The position numbers and the translations under genes are program-made. Under the pieces are notes generated by a model that worked only from the letters and a program-made list of their open reading frames with translations, searched no databases and was not told the DNA's origin. From contig NZ_JYNS01000007.1 in NCBI RefSeq assembly GCF_000934725.1, positions 124,001 to 188,000 on the forward strand: DNA of 64,000 nt, read 5' to 3'. This document shows positions 11,600 to 23,015 of this stretch, in pieces. Within the stretch, counting starts at the first letter, position 1. Each line of letters starts with the position of its first letter. This stretch comes from Methyloterricola oryzae. Its GTDB lineage: Bacteria > Pseudomonadota > Gammaproteobacteria > Methylococcales > Methylococcaceae.

Positions 11600-13289
11600 G
11601 GGTAAACTGCTGGAACGAGGGGTTGGACTCCAGCAGCTTCTCGATTCTGAAGTGGCTCAAGCCCCCGGCATCATCGATGGTAATGGTCTGCCCCACATCG
11701 AATTTCGCCGTTGAAACCAGGATGCAGGGCTCACCCCGCACGCGCACGTCCTCCGTCAGGAACAAAGCCATCTCCGGCGTCCCCCGTCCCACGGCGTAGA
11801 TGCTCACCGCCCGTGTCCTGGGCGCAATCAATTCCACGCCGATGGTGACGTCGCCTTCCGGGGTCTGCTCCAACCAACGCACCACGCCGATGTAGAGCCT
11901 GCCCTGTTCGGTCGGAAACCCGATCAGTTCCCCGACCTTGAGGCAGGAAACCTGCCTGTGGGCCCAAAGCAGACAGCAGCCGCGGGCGCTGGAGTTGATC
12001 ATTGCGGCCTTTAGATTGGATGCATCGCCAACACCGGCTGCCCCCGAGAAGCGATTTTCTCCCCAGATGTCCTCCCGTGACATACCCGTGGCCTGCTCCC
12101 GGATCAGGGTGCCGAGCGCTCGCTCGCTGCGCACGAATCTTTCACCGCCTTGCGGCCGGTCATCGGGCAGGATTTCCACCTGAAAATCCGGCACATTGAG
12201 CCACTTGACACCCTTGTACTGCAGGGAGGTGCGCGCCTCGGGCAGGTCCTTGGACTGCCGGCCACGCCAAAGCGCCTCGATCACGGATTTCAGCCCGACG
12301 ATGATCACCCGCTCACCCGCATCGGGACGCCGCAATGACTTGCGCCGCTCCGGCACGCCCAAGGCACGGACCAGGCGTTTTACCAGCCCCCCGGACAAGC
12401 CGCCCCCGAATTCGCTCATGCCCACGGGCCCCGAGAAATGGGCAATCATGGACTCCACCAGAGCCCGGGTAAAGAGAAAGCGCAGGCCACCGCCGCACTC
12501 AAGATCAGGCGTTGACACCCGATGCGGTTCCCGATCCGAGTCCAAATCCACGACGAACAAAGCCTTCAGATCGCCCTGTTGCCAATCCGAGGCCAACTGC
12601 GCACGCGCGGAAAAACGCTGCAGCAGCAAGAAGATCTGCCGGATGTCTCGGGGCCGATGCCGGTTGGTTGGCGTCAGCGGAAACAGCATCAATGCGAGGA
12701 AACTGCCTTCCACGGTAATGGCTGTCGCCTCGCTGGCTGCCGCTTTCAGCAGATGGTTGTCCTCGGCAAGACGGAACAGCTCATATATGTGGCGCCAGAA
12801 GTCGAAAGGCGGGGGATGATAACTGAGCTTCAGGCGCAGCAGCGCCTGGCCATAGTTCTGCAGCGCCCTCAGCAGGACGGCGGTCCGGCCTTGGCCGGCC
12901 AGGGCCCACTCACTCATGTAGTCGGGGTCCATCGCGATGCGCCGATAACCGTCGCCCAAGGCGCGGGCAATCAGGAAGCAGCGGCTCGCGACCCGTTGCG
13001 CGGACTGCGGCAGGGGAAAGGCCTCGTCGGCCAACTGGGTGCGGGAATACTGCTGTACCTGGATCTCTGCAACCGACAGGATCCGCTCCATAATAGCCAG
13101 CCGCTCGCCGCAGGGAATATGGCTCTGCTTCTGCAGGACCGTGAGCATGACCAGCAGGGAATCGATGCAAGCATCCCGATTGGCGAGGGGCAACGCAGCC
13201 AGCCAGGCGGCCACGGCGGACTCGTCAAAATTGGCAGGCAAGGGAGCGCTCGGCACCGAACCAGGGGGTGGGCTGGTTTTCAGATCCAT
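11562..13289 (-). CDS. uncharacterised 576-residue protein with PilZ-like C-terminal region
   Basis: A long alpha-helical N-terminal region of no recognised fold, then a C-terminal beta-rich segment (about the last 170 residues) with INSSARGCCLLW, VGELIGF, YIGVVRWLEQ and VGVELIAPRTRAV-type strands that resemble a PilZ domain. The strict RxxxR di-GMP motif is not obvious. The frame runs to a TTG at 13379, but the ATG at 13289 is preferred because a possible -10 (TAGACT) overlaps the upstream part. Similar proteins occur in other proteobacteria as hypothetical or 'molecular chaperone'. Function unknown. Confidence 0.6.
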   Translation of the reverse strand: MDLKTSPPPGSVPSAPLPANFDESAVAAWLAALPLANRDACIDSLLVMLTVLQKQSHIPCGERLAIMERILSVAEIQVQQYSRTQLADEAFPLPQSAQRVASRCFLIARALGDGYRRIAMDPDYMSEWALAGQGRTAVLLRALQNYGQALLRLKLSYHPPPFDFWRHIYELFRLAEDNHLLKAAASEATAITVEGSFLALMLFPLTPTNRHRPRDIRQIFLLLQRFSARAQLASDWQQGDLKALFVVDLDSDREPHRVSTPDLECGGGLRFLFTRALVESMIAHFSGPVGMSEFGGGLSGGLVKRLVRALGVPERRKSLRRPDAGERVIIVGLKSVIEALWRGRQSKDLPEARTSLQYKGVKWLNVPDFQVEILPDDRPQGGERFVRSERALGTLIREQATGMSREDIWGENRFSGAAGVGDASNLKAAMINSSARGCCLLWAHRQVSCLKVGELIGFPTEQGRLYIGVVRWLEQTPEGDVTIGVELIAPRTRAVSIYAVGRGTPEMALFLTEDVRVRGEPCILVSTAKFDVGQTITIDDAGGLSHFRIEKLLESNPSFQQFTLSEEPGRAPVVL

Positions 13290-13468
13290 AGGCGTAAGTT
13301 GACGTCGCACGAGTATCGACAAGCAGCCTTTGATCCGGGTGCTCAAGCCCCCCGGCGCGGCTTCTTCCTCAGGTGCCAAGTCTAGCCTATGATCGCTTCC
13401 GCACGGGAAGCGTTAGAGCGGCCGCTCAAACCGGCCCCGGCCCCGCGCCCGCGGACCTGAGTCACCGC

Positions 13469-13789
13469 TCAAGTGCGGGAGGCTTTCTCCTCGATCCCGG
13501 AAAGACCGAAGCGGCGCTGGAGTTCGCCAAGCACGTCGTTGGGCCCCAGACCCTGGTTTGCCAGCAGAACCAGGCAGTGGAACCAGAGATCGGCCATTTC
13601 ATAGACGATCTGCGCGGGTTCGCCGCCCTTGGCGGCGATAATGGTCTCGGCGGCTTCTTCGCCGATTTTCTTCAGAATGGTATCCAGTCCCTTGGCATAC
13701 AGGCTCGCCACGTAGGAGTCCTTGGGATTCTGCGATTTACGCTGCTCCAACACCTCTGCCAGACGCGCCAGAATATCAGCCTCGGTCAT
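13469..13789 (-). CDS. hisE: phosphoribosyl-ATP pyrophosphatase
   Basis: Second step of histidine synthesis, releasing pyrophosphate from PR-ATP. 106 residues, all-alpha MazG-like fold: [30 protein letters not shown] with the metal-binding EExxE, and [14 protein letters not shown]. It is the last gene of the his operon and overlaps hisI by four bases. Downstream on the same strand a 7-bp inverted repeat (13394-13412) without a U-run may mark the transcript end. Confidence 0.96.
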   Translation of the reverse strand: MTEADILARLAEVLEQRKSQNPKDSYVASLYAKGLDTILKKIGEEAAETIIAAKGGEPAQIVYEMADLWFHCLVLLANQGLGPNDVLGELQRRFGLSGIEEKASRT

Positions 13790-14168
13790 CGGTAAATCGC
13801 CTCCGGATCTTTCAACACAGGGTCTACCGTCACCCAGGCGCCGTCCCTCAGCACCCGGAAAAAGCAGTGATGCCGTCCCGTGTGGCAGGCAATGCCGCCC
13901 GCCTGCTCCACCTTGAGCAGCACCACGTCCTCGTCACAGTCCAGGCGGATCTCCATGACCTTCTGGCGATGACCGGATTCCTCACCCTTGCGCCAGAGCT
14001 TCTGCCGTGAACGCGACCAGTACACGGCATAGCCCTCGGTGACAGTGAGGGCGAGCGCCTCGCGATTCATCCAGGCGAACATCAGCACCTGCCCTGAACT
14101 TGCCTCCTGCGCGATCACGGGCACCAGACCATCGCCGGTCCAGCGCAGCTCGTCCAGCCAGGCGGTGC

Positions 14169-14172
<4 letters not shown>
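13786..14172 (-). CDS. hisI: phosphoribosyl-AMP cyclohydrolase
   Basis: Opens the adenine ring of PR-AMP. 128 residues with [41 protein letters not shown] and the zinc-ligand segment [13 protein letters not shown]. It is separate from hisE, unlike the fused enterobacterial HisIE. Overlaps hisE and hisF by four bases each. Confidence 0.97.
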
Positions 14173-14932
<760 letters not shown>

Positions 14933-14933
<1 letters not shown>

Positions 14934-15664
14934 TAGAAGGTATCCGCCAGTTTCTGGCCTTCGGCGAAGCTCAAGGTACCCTCATACAGTGCCCGCCCGG
15001 TGATGGCTCCCATCACCCCGTCGGCCACGATCCCGCCCAGTTGGCGGATATCCTCCAGGTTGGTGATGCCGCCCGATGCGATTACGGGAATTCGAATGGA
15101 CCGCGCAAGACGCGCAGTGGCCTCGATGTTGATGCCCTCCATCATGCCGTCGCGGCTGATGTCGGTGTAGATGATGGCCTCGACGCCATCATCCTCGAAC
15201 TTCTGCGCAAGGTCGATCACATCGTGGTGGGACAGTTTGGACCAGCCGTCGATGGCTACCTTGCCGTCGCGGGCGTCCAGGCCAATGATGATGTGATTGG
15301 GAAACTCGGCGGCTACGTCGCTCACGAAGTGCGGCGCACTCACCGCCTTGGTGCCGATAATGACGAAATCCACACCGGCGTCCAGATAGCCCTGGATCGT
15401 GTCTTCGTCGCGGATTCCGCCGCCCACCTGGATCTGCACGTCGGGACAGCCTTCGCGAATGGCGTGGATGACCTCGCGGTTGCGGGGAACTCCGGCGAAC
15501 GCGCCATCCAGATCCACCAGATGCAGCCGCTTGGCGCCCTCGGATACCCAACGTCTCGCCATCGCCACAGGATCCTCGGAAAACACCGTATCGTCTTCCA
15601 TGCGGCCCTGCCGCAAACGGACACACTTGCCATCTTTCAGGTCGATAGCAGGTATCAAGAGCAT
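14933..15664 (-). CDS. hisA: ProFAR isomerase (phosphoribosylformimino-AICAR-phosphate isomerase)
   Basis: 243-residue half-barrel-duplicated TIM barrel. Catalytic aspartates are in [16 protein letters not shown] and [14 protein letters not shown]. The frame extends 87 codons upstream over hisH, but homologues begin at MLLIPAIDL, and GAGGACC precedes the 15664 ATG, so that start is used. It lies between hisH and hisF in the operon. Confidence 0.97.
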
Positions 15665-15707
15665 GTTCAGGTCCTCGTACTCAAGTGGATTTGACGAATG
15701 CGGGAAG

Positions 15708-16352
15708 TCATTGGCCCGGCTTCCAGCGCAGAAAATTGGCCAGCAGGCGCAAGCCTGCCACCTGACTCTTCTCCGGGTGAAACTGCACGGCAAACAGATT
15801 GTCGCGCTGCAGCGCTGCGGCAAAGGGTGTCGGATAATCGCTGGTCGCCGCGATCTGGCTCGAATCGGCGGGACAGGCGTAGTAACTGTGGACGAAATAA
15901 AACCAGCTGCCGGGGTCGATGCCATCCCAGAGCGGATGTGCAGCAGACGGATTCAACCGGTTCCATCCCATGTGCGGAATCTTCAGGGGATTGCCGCCGC
16001 TGTCCTGCAAGCCATCCGGGAATCGCACGACACGACCCGCCAGCAAACCCAGACACGCCGTGCCGTCGTTTTCCTCGCTTTCCTCCAACAGGGCCTGCAT
16101 GCCCAGGCATATACCCAGGACAGGCTTGCTCGCGGCCAGTTCGGCCAACACAGGGATCAGCTGCCTCTGCTGCAGCGCCTGCATGCAGTCACGAATCGCC
16201 CCGACGCCCGGGAATACCACGCGATCGGCGCTGAGCAAATCCTTGGGTTCGCCCGTGACAATAACGCGCACTGCGGGATCGGCATGCTGAAGCGCCTTGG
16301 CGATGGAATGGAGGTTACCCATTCCATAATCGATAACGGCCACCGAGGACAT
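15708..16352 (-). CDS. hisH: imidazole glycerol phosphate synthase, glutamine amidotransferase subunit
   Basis: Class I glutaminase delivering ammonia to HisF. 214 residues with nucleophile Cys in [10 protein letters not shown] and the His-Glu of the triad in [22 protein letters not shown] at the N-terminus and PHMGWN are family hallmarks. 43 bases separate it from hisA and 33 from hisB. Confidence 0.97.
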   Translation of the reverse strand: MSSVAVIDYGMGNLHSIAKALQHADPAVRVIVTGEPKDLLSADRVVFPGVGAIRDCMQALQQRQLIPVLAELAASKPVLGICLGMQALLEESEENDGTACLGLLAGRVVRFPDGLQDSGGNPLKIPHMGWNRLNPSAAHPLWDGIDPGSWFYFVHSYYACPADSSQIAATSDYPTPFAAALQRDNLFAVQFHPEKSQVAGLRLLANFLRWKPGQ

Positions 16353-16385
16353 ACGAAAAAAACCGAAGGGGAGGATGGCGACGGG

Positions 16386-16979
16386 CTACAATGCGCCTTT
16401 GGTCGATGGAAGAATGCCTTGCATGCGCTCATCACGCTCAAGCGCCATGCGCATGGCCCGGCCAAATGCCTTGAAGATCGTCTCTGCCACATGGTGGGCA
16501 TTGACGCCTTTCAGGCTGTCGATATGCAACGACACTTTAGCATGGTTCACGAATCCCCGGAAGAATTCCAGCAAGAGATCCACATCGAAATCGCCGATAC
16601 GCGCCCTGGGGAAGCTGACATCGTAGGCCAGCCCTGGCCGGCCGGAGAAATCAATCACCACACGCGACAAAGCCTCGTCCAGCGGCACGTATGAGTGCCC
16701 ATAGCGGCGAATGCCGCGTTTGTCGCCCACAGCGCGATCGATGGCCTGCCCCAGGGTAATACCCACATCCTCCACCGTATGGTGCGCGTCGATGTGCAGA
16801 TCGCCCGCGGCCTTCACGGTCAGATCGATCAACCCGTGCCGAGCGACTTGATCGAGCATGTGCTCGAGGAAGGGTACGCCTGTCTCGAAGCGGCCGGTTC
16901 CGGCACCATCAAGATTGACCTGGACAAAAACCTGGGTTTCCAGGGTATCGCGCCTTATTTCCGCCGTACGTTGATCCAT
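16386..16979 (-). CDS. hisB: imidazoleglycerol-phosphate dehydratase (monofunctional)
   Basis: Dehydrates IGP to imidazole-acetol phosphate. With the ATG at 16979 the protein is 197 residues, the standard monofunctional size, starting [16 protein letters not shown]. Metal-binding repeats are visible in [40 protein letters not shown] and [12 protein letters not shown] 33 bases upstream is in frame but would sit almost at the inferred transcription start. No HisB phosphatase domain is fused. First gene of the operon as seen here; hisG, hisD and hisC are not in the window. Confidence 0.96.
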   Translation of the reverse strand: MDQRTAEIRRDTLETQVFVQVNLDGAGTGRFETGVPFLEHMLDQVARHGLIDLTVKAAGDLHIDAHHTVEDVGITLGQAIDRAVGDKRGIRRYGHSYVPLDEALSRVVIDFSGRPGLAYDVSFPRARIGDFDVDLLLEFFRGFVNHAKVSLHIDSLKGVNAHHVAETIFKAFGRAMRMALERDERMQGILPSTKGAL

Positions 16980-17025
16980 TTCACCACTGATCTGCGGTTT
17001 GTTGAACTGCAATTGCGAGCTTATT

Positions 17026-17054
17026 ATGATAGTGATTTCTTATGTATTGATAAA
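17026..17054 (-). promoter_or_regulatory. candidate sigma-70 promoter of the his operon
   Basis: On the minus strand TTTATC and TATCAT are spaced by 17 bases in an A/T-rich island about 47-75 bases upstream of the hisB ATG. It points away from the sRNA and back-to-back with its UPS element. Confidence 0.42.
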
Positions 17055-17089
17055 CCGCCCTACTCAAACCTGTGAAGCCGGTCACATCG

Positions 17090-17107
17090 CGTAAGCAATT
17101 GCTTACA
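17090..17107 (+). promoter_or_regulatory. GacA-type upstream activating sequence (UPS box)
   Basis: The 18-base palindrome reads CGTAAG-CAATTG-CTTACA, one base from the TGTAAG-N6-CTTACA consensus bound by the GacA/UvrY/LetA response regulator upstream of RsmY, RsmZ and CsrB-type RNAs. Its centre lies about 60 bases before the inferred sRNA start, the spacing seen for rsmY-like genes. Confidence 0.8.
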
Positions 17108-17156
17108 TCAAGTTCGGCGATTTCCTGCAGACGCACGCTGTTGCTAAGCTCAGAAT

Positions 17157-17280
17157 TACAACCGTCGCCAGACAGGAAAAGGATTTCTAGGAGTATTCAA
17201 CAGGACGTTGCCAAGGACTGGACCTGTTAAGCCAACCAACAGGCGATAAGCCTCCTACAGGATGTATGGAGGCTTTTTTA
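17157..17280 (+). ncRNA. CsrA/RsmA-sequestering small RNA candidate (RsmY/RsmZ type)
   Basis: An intergenic stretch of about 124 bases with eight GGA triplets, six in the AGGA context (17174, 17180, 17189, 17202, 17214, 17259) plus 17220 and 17268. It ends in a Rho-independent terminator whose loop carries UACAGGAUGU, nearly the optimal CsrA-binding sequence. A -10-like TAAGCT (17145-17150) with a poor -35 follows the UPS box at the expected distance. Size, motif density, promoter element and terminator all match GacA-controlled RNAs that titrate CsrA/RsmA. The exact 5' end is inferred. No coding frame with a start and Shine-Dalgarno fits. Confidence 0.78.
17248..17280 (+). terminator. Rho-independent terminator of the sRNA
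   Basis: Perfect 8-bp stem AAGCCTCC / GGAGGCTT with a 12-base loop, followed by a T-run. The 3' arm and the loop each contain a GGA, so the terminator doubles as a CsrA-site hairpin. Confidence 0.85.
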
Positions 17281-17292
17281 TTGGGCTTTTGC

Positions 17293-17943
17293 CTACTGAT
17301 CCTCTAGAAACTCCTTGATTCCCTGCCTCGTGTCGGCCCTGAGCTTCTTTGAGGACTGCAGTTTCTTCAGCGTGCTGAGCACCTGCTTAAGACGGGGCTC
17401 ATTCGCCTCCATATCCGACACTAGGCTTTCGATGGCGTCCAGGGCGCTCACCTGTACGTCCTCATCCTGGTCTTCCAGAGCCTTCAGCAGGGCCGTCATG
17501 ATGCCGTCGGAAAGATTCTCGAACTGACCAAGGCTTTGCGCAGCGGCGCTGCGCACATCCGCGCTCGAGTCGCCGGCAAGGGTGATGAGCAACTGTTGCT
17601 CGGCCTCCGCCGTCGGGAAGGCGGCCAGTTGTTCCACCCCGGCAACGCGCTCCTCTGGATCGGTACTCTTAAGGGACTCCAGCGCCTCCAGCACCTGCTC
17701 GGCATCGATCTGCGCCTCGTCCTCCTCATCTTCCGGCGTAGGCGCCTGAACCGCCTGAGCCTGAATTTCCTCGGCATGAGGCAGCACCGGAGGCGCCGGC
17801 GCGGCCGCGGGCGTTGCCTTCGCCACTGGCGCGGGCGAAGACGACACCTCCATTTCATTCAGGCTTTCGCTTTGGAGAATGCGATAGACGACCAGTCCGC
17901 CCGCTACCAGCGTGACCAGCAGGACTATAATAAAAATTCGCAT
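17293..17943 (-). CDS. membrane-anchored HEAT-repeat protein
   Basis: 216 residues: one N-terminal membrane helix (about 3-20), an Ala/Pro-rich linker with an acidic stretch (PEDEEDEAQ), then alpha-helical HEAT-like repeats such as RVAGVEQLAAFP, DVRSAAAQSLGQF and DVQVSALDAIESL. A protein-interaction scaffold is likely; partner unknown. The ATG at 17943 is chosen over a TTG four codons upstream. It converges on the sRNA terminator. Confidence 0.8.
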   Translation of the reverse strand: MRIFIIVLLVTLVAGGLVVYRILQSESLNEMEVSSSPAPVAKATPAAAPAPPVLPHAEEIQAQAVQAPTPEDEEDEAQIDAEQVLEALESLKSTDPEERVAGVEQLAAFPTAEAEQQLLITLAGDSSADVRSAAAQSLGQFENLSDGIMTALLKALEDQDEDVQVSALDAIESLVSDMEANEPRLKQVLSTLKKLQSSKKLRADTRQGIKEFLEDQ

Positions 17944-17989
17944 GGAACGACCCAAAACCTCGAATTATGTAATGAAGATTTGTAGCCCT

Positions 17990-18021
17990 ATAAAATGACT
18001 GACCCCCGCAGGGGCCAGTCA
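17990..18021 (-). terminator. Rho-independent terminator of the GlcG/HbpS-like gene
   Basis: Inverted repeat TGACTG-A-CCCC / GGGG-C-CAGTCA (17996-18021) with a CGCA loop and one mismatch. On the minus strand it is followed by TTTTA, so it terminates the gene ending at 18047. Confidence 0.65.
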
Positions 18022-18046
18022 AGGACACATGAAGAACGATCGCGGC

Positions 18047-18916
18047 TTAATCCGGCGCCTTGTTTTTGACCACGATGATGCCATTGGCCGCGGTACCATC
18101 CGCTGAACCCGCAGCCGTTCTCGGGCAGGCAGGATGCTTCCAGCCGCCCCAGCCTTCACCCGCGTCGCTAGCGCCGGTCACGTCATTGATCAGGATCAGT
18201 TCGTCGCCCTTCAAATTGAAGGTATTGCTGGTCCCCGCAGCGCCATTGATCGCGACCGCGGTGCCATCCGCCGTGTAGTTCGCCGTGGTGATCCCGGTCC
18301 CACCCGGATGACCATTCAAGGCGGCGCGGATGAGCCAGGCAACGGCATGATCGCGGCACGATGTGTCGCCGGAAACGCCGATAGCGCCGATCTTCTTATT
18401 GCCCCCGGAGTACACCGCAAGACCACCGCCGAACACGTTGACGCCGCCGATGCGCTTGTTCTTCAGGGGATCATTCTTGGTCCCGTATTGGTTCGGGCTC
18501 CCCGTATAAGCGAGACTGCCGTTGATGGGGTTGCTGGCCTGCAGACCAAACAGGCTCTGGCCCTGATTGACGGGAGTATACAGGTTGGCCGTCGAGATGG
18601 CGTAGCCGTCGATGCTGAAGGCATTGGCCGTGCTCGCCTTCTGCGCCGAGATGTTACGACTGCCCAGCCATAACGCGCCGCTGTTGTGGCCTTTGCCATC
18701 CGTCGAGTTGACCACATGACAGATCTTGCCGGTTTCATCCACCATGGTCACCCACATGGGAAGGCCATACCCACTCTTTTCCGCCGTCACCGCAGCCTGA
18801 GCGGCTGACTTCAACTGGCTATACGATACATCCTTACACGTTGCCAATGCGGCCTGGCTGCCAAGAGTCAACGCGGCCACGCTCAAAGCCAAAGAAATAC
18901 CTGCCTCTTTTCTCAT
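18047..18916 (-). CDS. secreted GlcG/HbpS-like (DUF336) haem-binding-family protein
   Basis: 289 residues with a Sec signal peptide (MRKEAGISLALSVAALTLG, cleavage after ALA) and a mature GlcG/HbpS domain: WVTMVDETGKICHVV, ISAQKASTANAFS, NVFGGGLAVYSGGNKKIGAIGVSGDTSC and RDHAVAWLIR. The AAGGAG before 18916 fixes the start. Family members bind haem or haem-degradation products or act with glycolate/propanediol genes; no such neighbours here. It has Gly/Asn-rich insertions and is longer than the about 140-residue core family. Confidence 0.82.
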   Translation of the reverse strand: MRKEAGISLALSVAALTLGSQAALATCKDVSYSQLKSAAQAAVTAEKSGYGLPMWVTMVDETGKICHVVNSTDGKGHNSGALWLGSRNISAQKASTANAFSIDGYAISTANLYTPVNQGQSLFGLQASNPINGSLAYTGSPNQYGTKNDPLKNKRIGGVNVFGGGLAVYSGGNKKIGAIGVSGDTSCRDHAVAWLIRAALNGHPGGTGITTANYTADGTAVAINGAAGTSNTFNLKGDELILINDVTGASDAGEGWGGWKHPACPRTAAGSADGTAANGIIVVKNKAPD

Positions 18917-19232
18917 AAGGATCTCCTTTTTTCCATTTCTTATGTAAGTCAAGAACGACACAGGGCCCTAAGGCCCCTGGCAACTGTAGAACAGTTCGGC
19001 GGAAAAAGGTATACCCTTTCAAAGGGTCGCGACGGGCCTTTCAGGCTTTGAGCCTGGCCCGACTTTCCGCTAACCTGCGGCGAAAGCAGTGTCCCAGGCC
19101 CTGGCTGCGAGTCAAGGCGGCCCGGATTTTGTCGTCCGTGCGTGCGCCCAGAGTGCTATAAGAACTATTGGGTGAAGACGCGCTGGCGCTTTGGCACATT
19201 CAGAACTAAGGACTTTTCCGTAAGGAGCACAC
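18917..19232. other. intergenic region between the GlcG-like gene and nadC
   Basis: 316 bases without a gene, serving divergent units. It contains small inverted repeats, for example CCCTTTGAAAGGG-type near 19010-19030, but no clear promoter pair or riboswitch. Confidence 0.5.
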
Positions 19233-20060
19233 ATGCTGGTTTCCCTGGAAGACATTGATCGCTGGCTAACGGAAGACATCGGCGCCGGCGACCTTACCGC
19301 GCTCATCGTGCCGGCCGAAACGCACGCCACGGCCAAGGTGGTGACCCGCGAGGACACAGTGGTCTGCGGCCAACCCTGGGTGGAAGCGGTCTTCGCACGA
19401 ATCGACCCGCAAACGCGCATTACCTGGTCAGTCGATGAGGGTAGTTGGGTCGCAGCGGGAACGCAGTTGTGCGAACTATCCGGCACGGCCAGATCCCTGT
19501 TGACCGGAGAGCGAACAGCGCTCAACCTGCTGCAGACGTTGTCCGGCACGGCCACCCTCGCCCGGCGCTACGCCAACGCGGTGAGCGGCTCGGCCGTGAC
19601 CGTGCTGGATACACGCAAGACCCTGCCCGGCCTGCGCAAGGCACAGAAATACGCGGTCCGTTGCGGGGGCTGCCAAAACCATCGCATGGGCCTGTATGAC
19701 GGCATCCTGATCAAGGAAAACCACATCATGGCGGCAGGATCGATCCACGCCGCCGTGCAGCAGGCTCACGCCCTGGGCGCCGATGTGCCGGTCGAAGTCG
19801 AAGTAGAGAATCTCGCGGAACTGACCCAAGCGATGGAAGCCGGGGCCGACCGGGTGCTGCTGGACAATTTCAGCCTGGAACTCATGCGGCAGGCCGTCGC
19901 CATCAACGCGGGCCGCCTGAAGCTCGAGGTTTCGGGAAACGTCTCTCTGGACAATATCGCGGACATAGCCGCCACTGGCGTCGACTATATCTCCGTCGGC
20001 GCGCTGACCAAGAACGTCCAAGCAATCGACCTGTCCATGCGCATCACCCTGGTGCAGTAG
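19233..20060 (+). CDS. nadC: quinolinate phosphoribosyltransferase
   Basis: Makes nicotinate mononucleotide from quinolinate and PRPP in NAD synthesis. 275 residues with DIGAGDLTA near the start, the PRPP/quinolinate-site run LDTRKTLPGLRKAQKYAVRCGG, HRMGLYDGILIKENH, VEVEVENLAE and SVGALTKN. AAGGAG precedes the ATG. Monocistronic and convergent with the SIS gene, 18 bases apart. Confidence 0.97.
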   Translation: MLVSLEDIDRWLTEDIGAGDLTALIVPAETHATAKVVTREDTVVCGQPWVEAVFARIDPQTRITWSVDEGSWVAAGTQLCELSGTARSLLTGERTALNLLQTLSGTATLARRYANAVSGSAVTVLDTRKTLPGLRKAQKYAVRCGGCQNHRMGLYDGILIKENHIMAAGSIHAAVQQAHALGADVPVEVEVENLAELTQAMEAGADRVLLDNFSLELMRQAVAINAGRLKLEVSGNVSLDNIADIAATGVDYISVGALTKNVQAIDLSMRITLVQ

Positions 20061-20078
20061 AAGCCAGGGCGGAGCGGG

Positions 20079-21051
<973 letters not shown>

Positions 21052-21052
<1 letters not shown>

Positions 21053-22971
21053 CAGGGCGCGGATTGCATACCGGCAGCACTGGGCTGCAACATCGGCGCG
21101 ATGCCCCGCGGCTGGGGCACGCCGGATTCGAACTGGGCACAGGACAACTGGCGCTGAATCTTGTTGCCTGCCTTCACATCCAGTTGTCCGGTGGCTCCCG
21201 CGAAGCGGCTCTGCGCGCCGGATCTTAGCAGGGGCAGTTGCGGCACCAGATTGTAGGCATCGATGCCCATGGCAATCAGACGCGTGTAGTTCTCCGGCGT
21301 GCGCTCCACCAGGGACTGCAGGCTGTTGCGCGACAGTGGCCCACTATCGTTGGGATTGAGCATCCAGGGCAGGTCACAGAAGATCACGCCGTTCAGATCG
21401 CGGTCCTGGTCCACCGCATCGGGACGCCCGTTGAAGACTTGCGACATGGCGTAGACCGGAATCGGCATGGCCTGCTGCGATTCCAGTTGCGGCCGCAGCA
21501 GACGGGCATCCCGAGCGTCGGCGATCATGAACACGAAGTCGGCGGAACCGGTGGCGGCTTCCGGCGGTGCCGCCGCCCCATCCTCCCGAGCCAGAGCACC
21601 GGGGCTGGACGCCAGCAGGTCATGAACGCTGCTGGTAAAATCCTCGCCACCCGGCTTGTAGGTCTTGATGGCGACGATCTTTCCGCCAAGGCTCTTCCAG
21701 TAGCGGCTGAAATGGCTGATCAGGCGCTGCCCGTAAGCCGAGGCCGGCGCCAGCACCAGCGCGTTCTGCCGGCCGTCGAACCAGGCGCTGCCGGCGGACT
21801 GCTCGACCTCCTGCTCGGGCGTCAGCCCAAACTGGAACAGATTGTCACGGGAGGCATCGCTGCCCTGGTTCAAGGCCAACACCGGCACGCTCAATTCGAC
21901 GCCCGCCGCCAGTCGCGCCACATCTTCCTTGATCAGCGGTCCCACCACATCCTGCGCGCCCTCTTTCACCAATTGGTCGTACAGGGCGACGACATCGCCA
22001 CCGTTGGTGTCGACAAATTTGAGGCCTAGCTTGCCCGGATTGGTGTCCGCCCCGTTGGCCGCTTCCATGCCGCCGCGTATGGCCTGTCCGGCGCCAGCGA
22101 AGGGACCACTGAGCGGCAGCAGGACACCGATCACGGGTCCAGGCGCCGCGGCCGGCGCCGGTGTTGGCTCTGCGGCCAGCGCAGGGGTGGGCTCGGCATC
22201 GCGCAGCGGGGTGACCTTGACCGTTTCTTCGGCCGCACCGCCCAGGGTATTCAGGAAAGGCCCATTCGCCGGATGCTGGGGAAACTGCCCGCGCCAGGCC
22301 GCCAGCGCCTGCGGGCGCTCCGGCTCAGGCCCTTGCATGATGAAGGCTAATTCGATCCAGCCTCCCAGGGTGTCGCGGCGCCCGTTGCGAAGCCCTGCAA
22401 GCGCTGATTCAGGCATGCGACTGAGGTCCTCGTAGATGAGCTGGTTGTTCTTTTCCACCGCCTGGGGGGACTTCAGCAGATACCCCAGAAACACCCTTTC
22501 CCGCGCGCTTTCCAGCATATTGCCCAGTTGATTGTAGGCCGACGCCCGGAGTGTGTGATAATGGGCGCGCTGCCCAGGATCCAGTTGCTGGGGGCTCAGG
22601 GTATCCAACAGAAGCATGGCGTCCCTGGCGCGCCCCTGGTTCAGATAGAGGCGGCTCTTGAGCAGCGTATAGCGGTATTGTTCGTCCTCGACGAGATCCT
22701 CTGCGCGCACCTGCCCCAGCAAGGCCTCGGCCGCGGAGCCGTTGCCGCCGCGCAGTTCCGCATCCGCCGCCATCAGCCGGTAGTAATCGGGCGCGTTGGA
22801 AACCTGTGCGAGATGCTGATACACCCGCGCAGCGCCATCAAAATCCCCGGCCCGAATACGCCCCTGCGCTTCGTCGATCATCGCTGCATCCTCTTGCCGC
22901 GCGCTTTGGCCAGCGCAGCCGAACAGCAACAGGGCAAGACAAACGGCCGAAATTCGCGGAAGCAGGGACAT
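21052..22971 (-). CDS. lpoA: penicillin-binding-protein activator LpoA (lipoprotein)
   Basis: Outer-membrane lipoprotein that activates PBP1A. The start at 22971 places a lipobox LLLFGCAGQ with Cys19 behind a short signal sequence. The N-terminal half is TPR-like helices (DEAQGRIRAGDFDGAARVYQ, ESARERVFLGYLL). An Ala/Pro/Glu linker (about 290-310) leads into a periplasmic-binding-protein fold (VIGVLLPLSGPFAGAGQAI; VLALNQGSD). 639 residues, close to characterised LpoA. First gene of lpoA-yraN-diaA and divergent from rsmI. Confidence 0.93.
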
Positions 22972-23015
22972 GGGTGCAAGACTCTGATGAGGAAATGAAT
23001 TTAAGGAAGGCACGC

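Noticed and set aside
16980-17012. TTG start for hisB, eleven codons upstream
   Set aside because: Would lie almost at the inferred transcription start with no ribosome-binding site; homologues begin at MDQRT.
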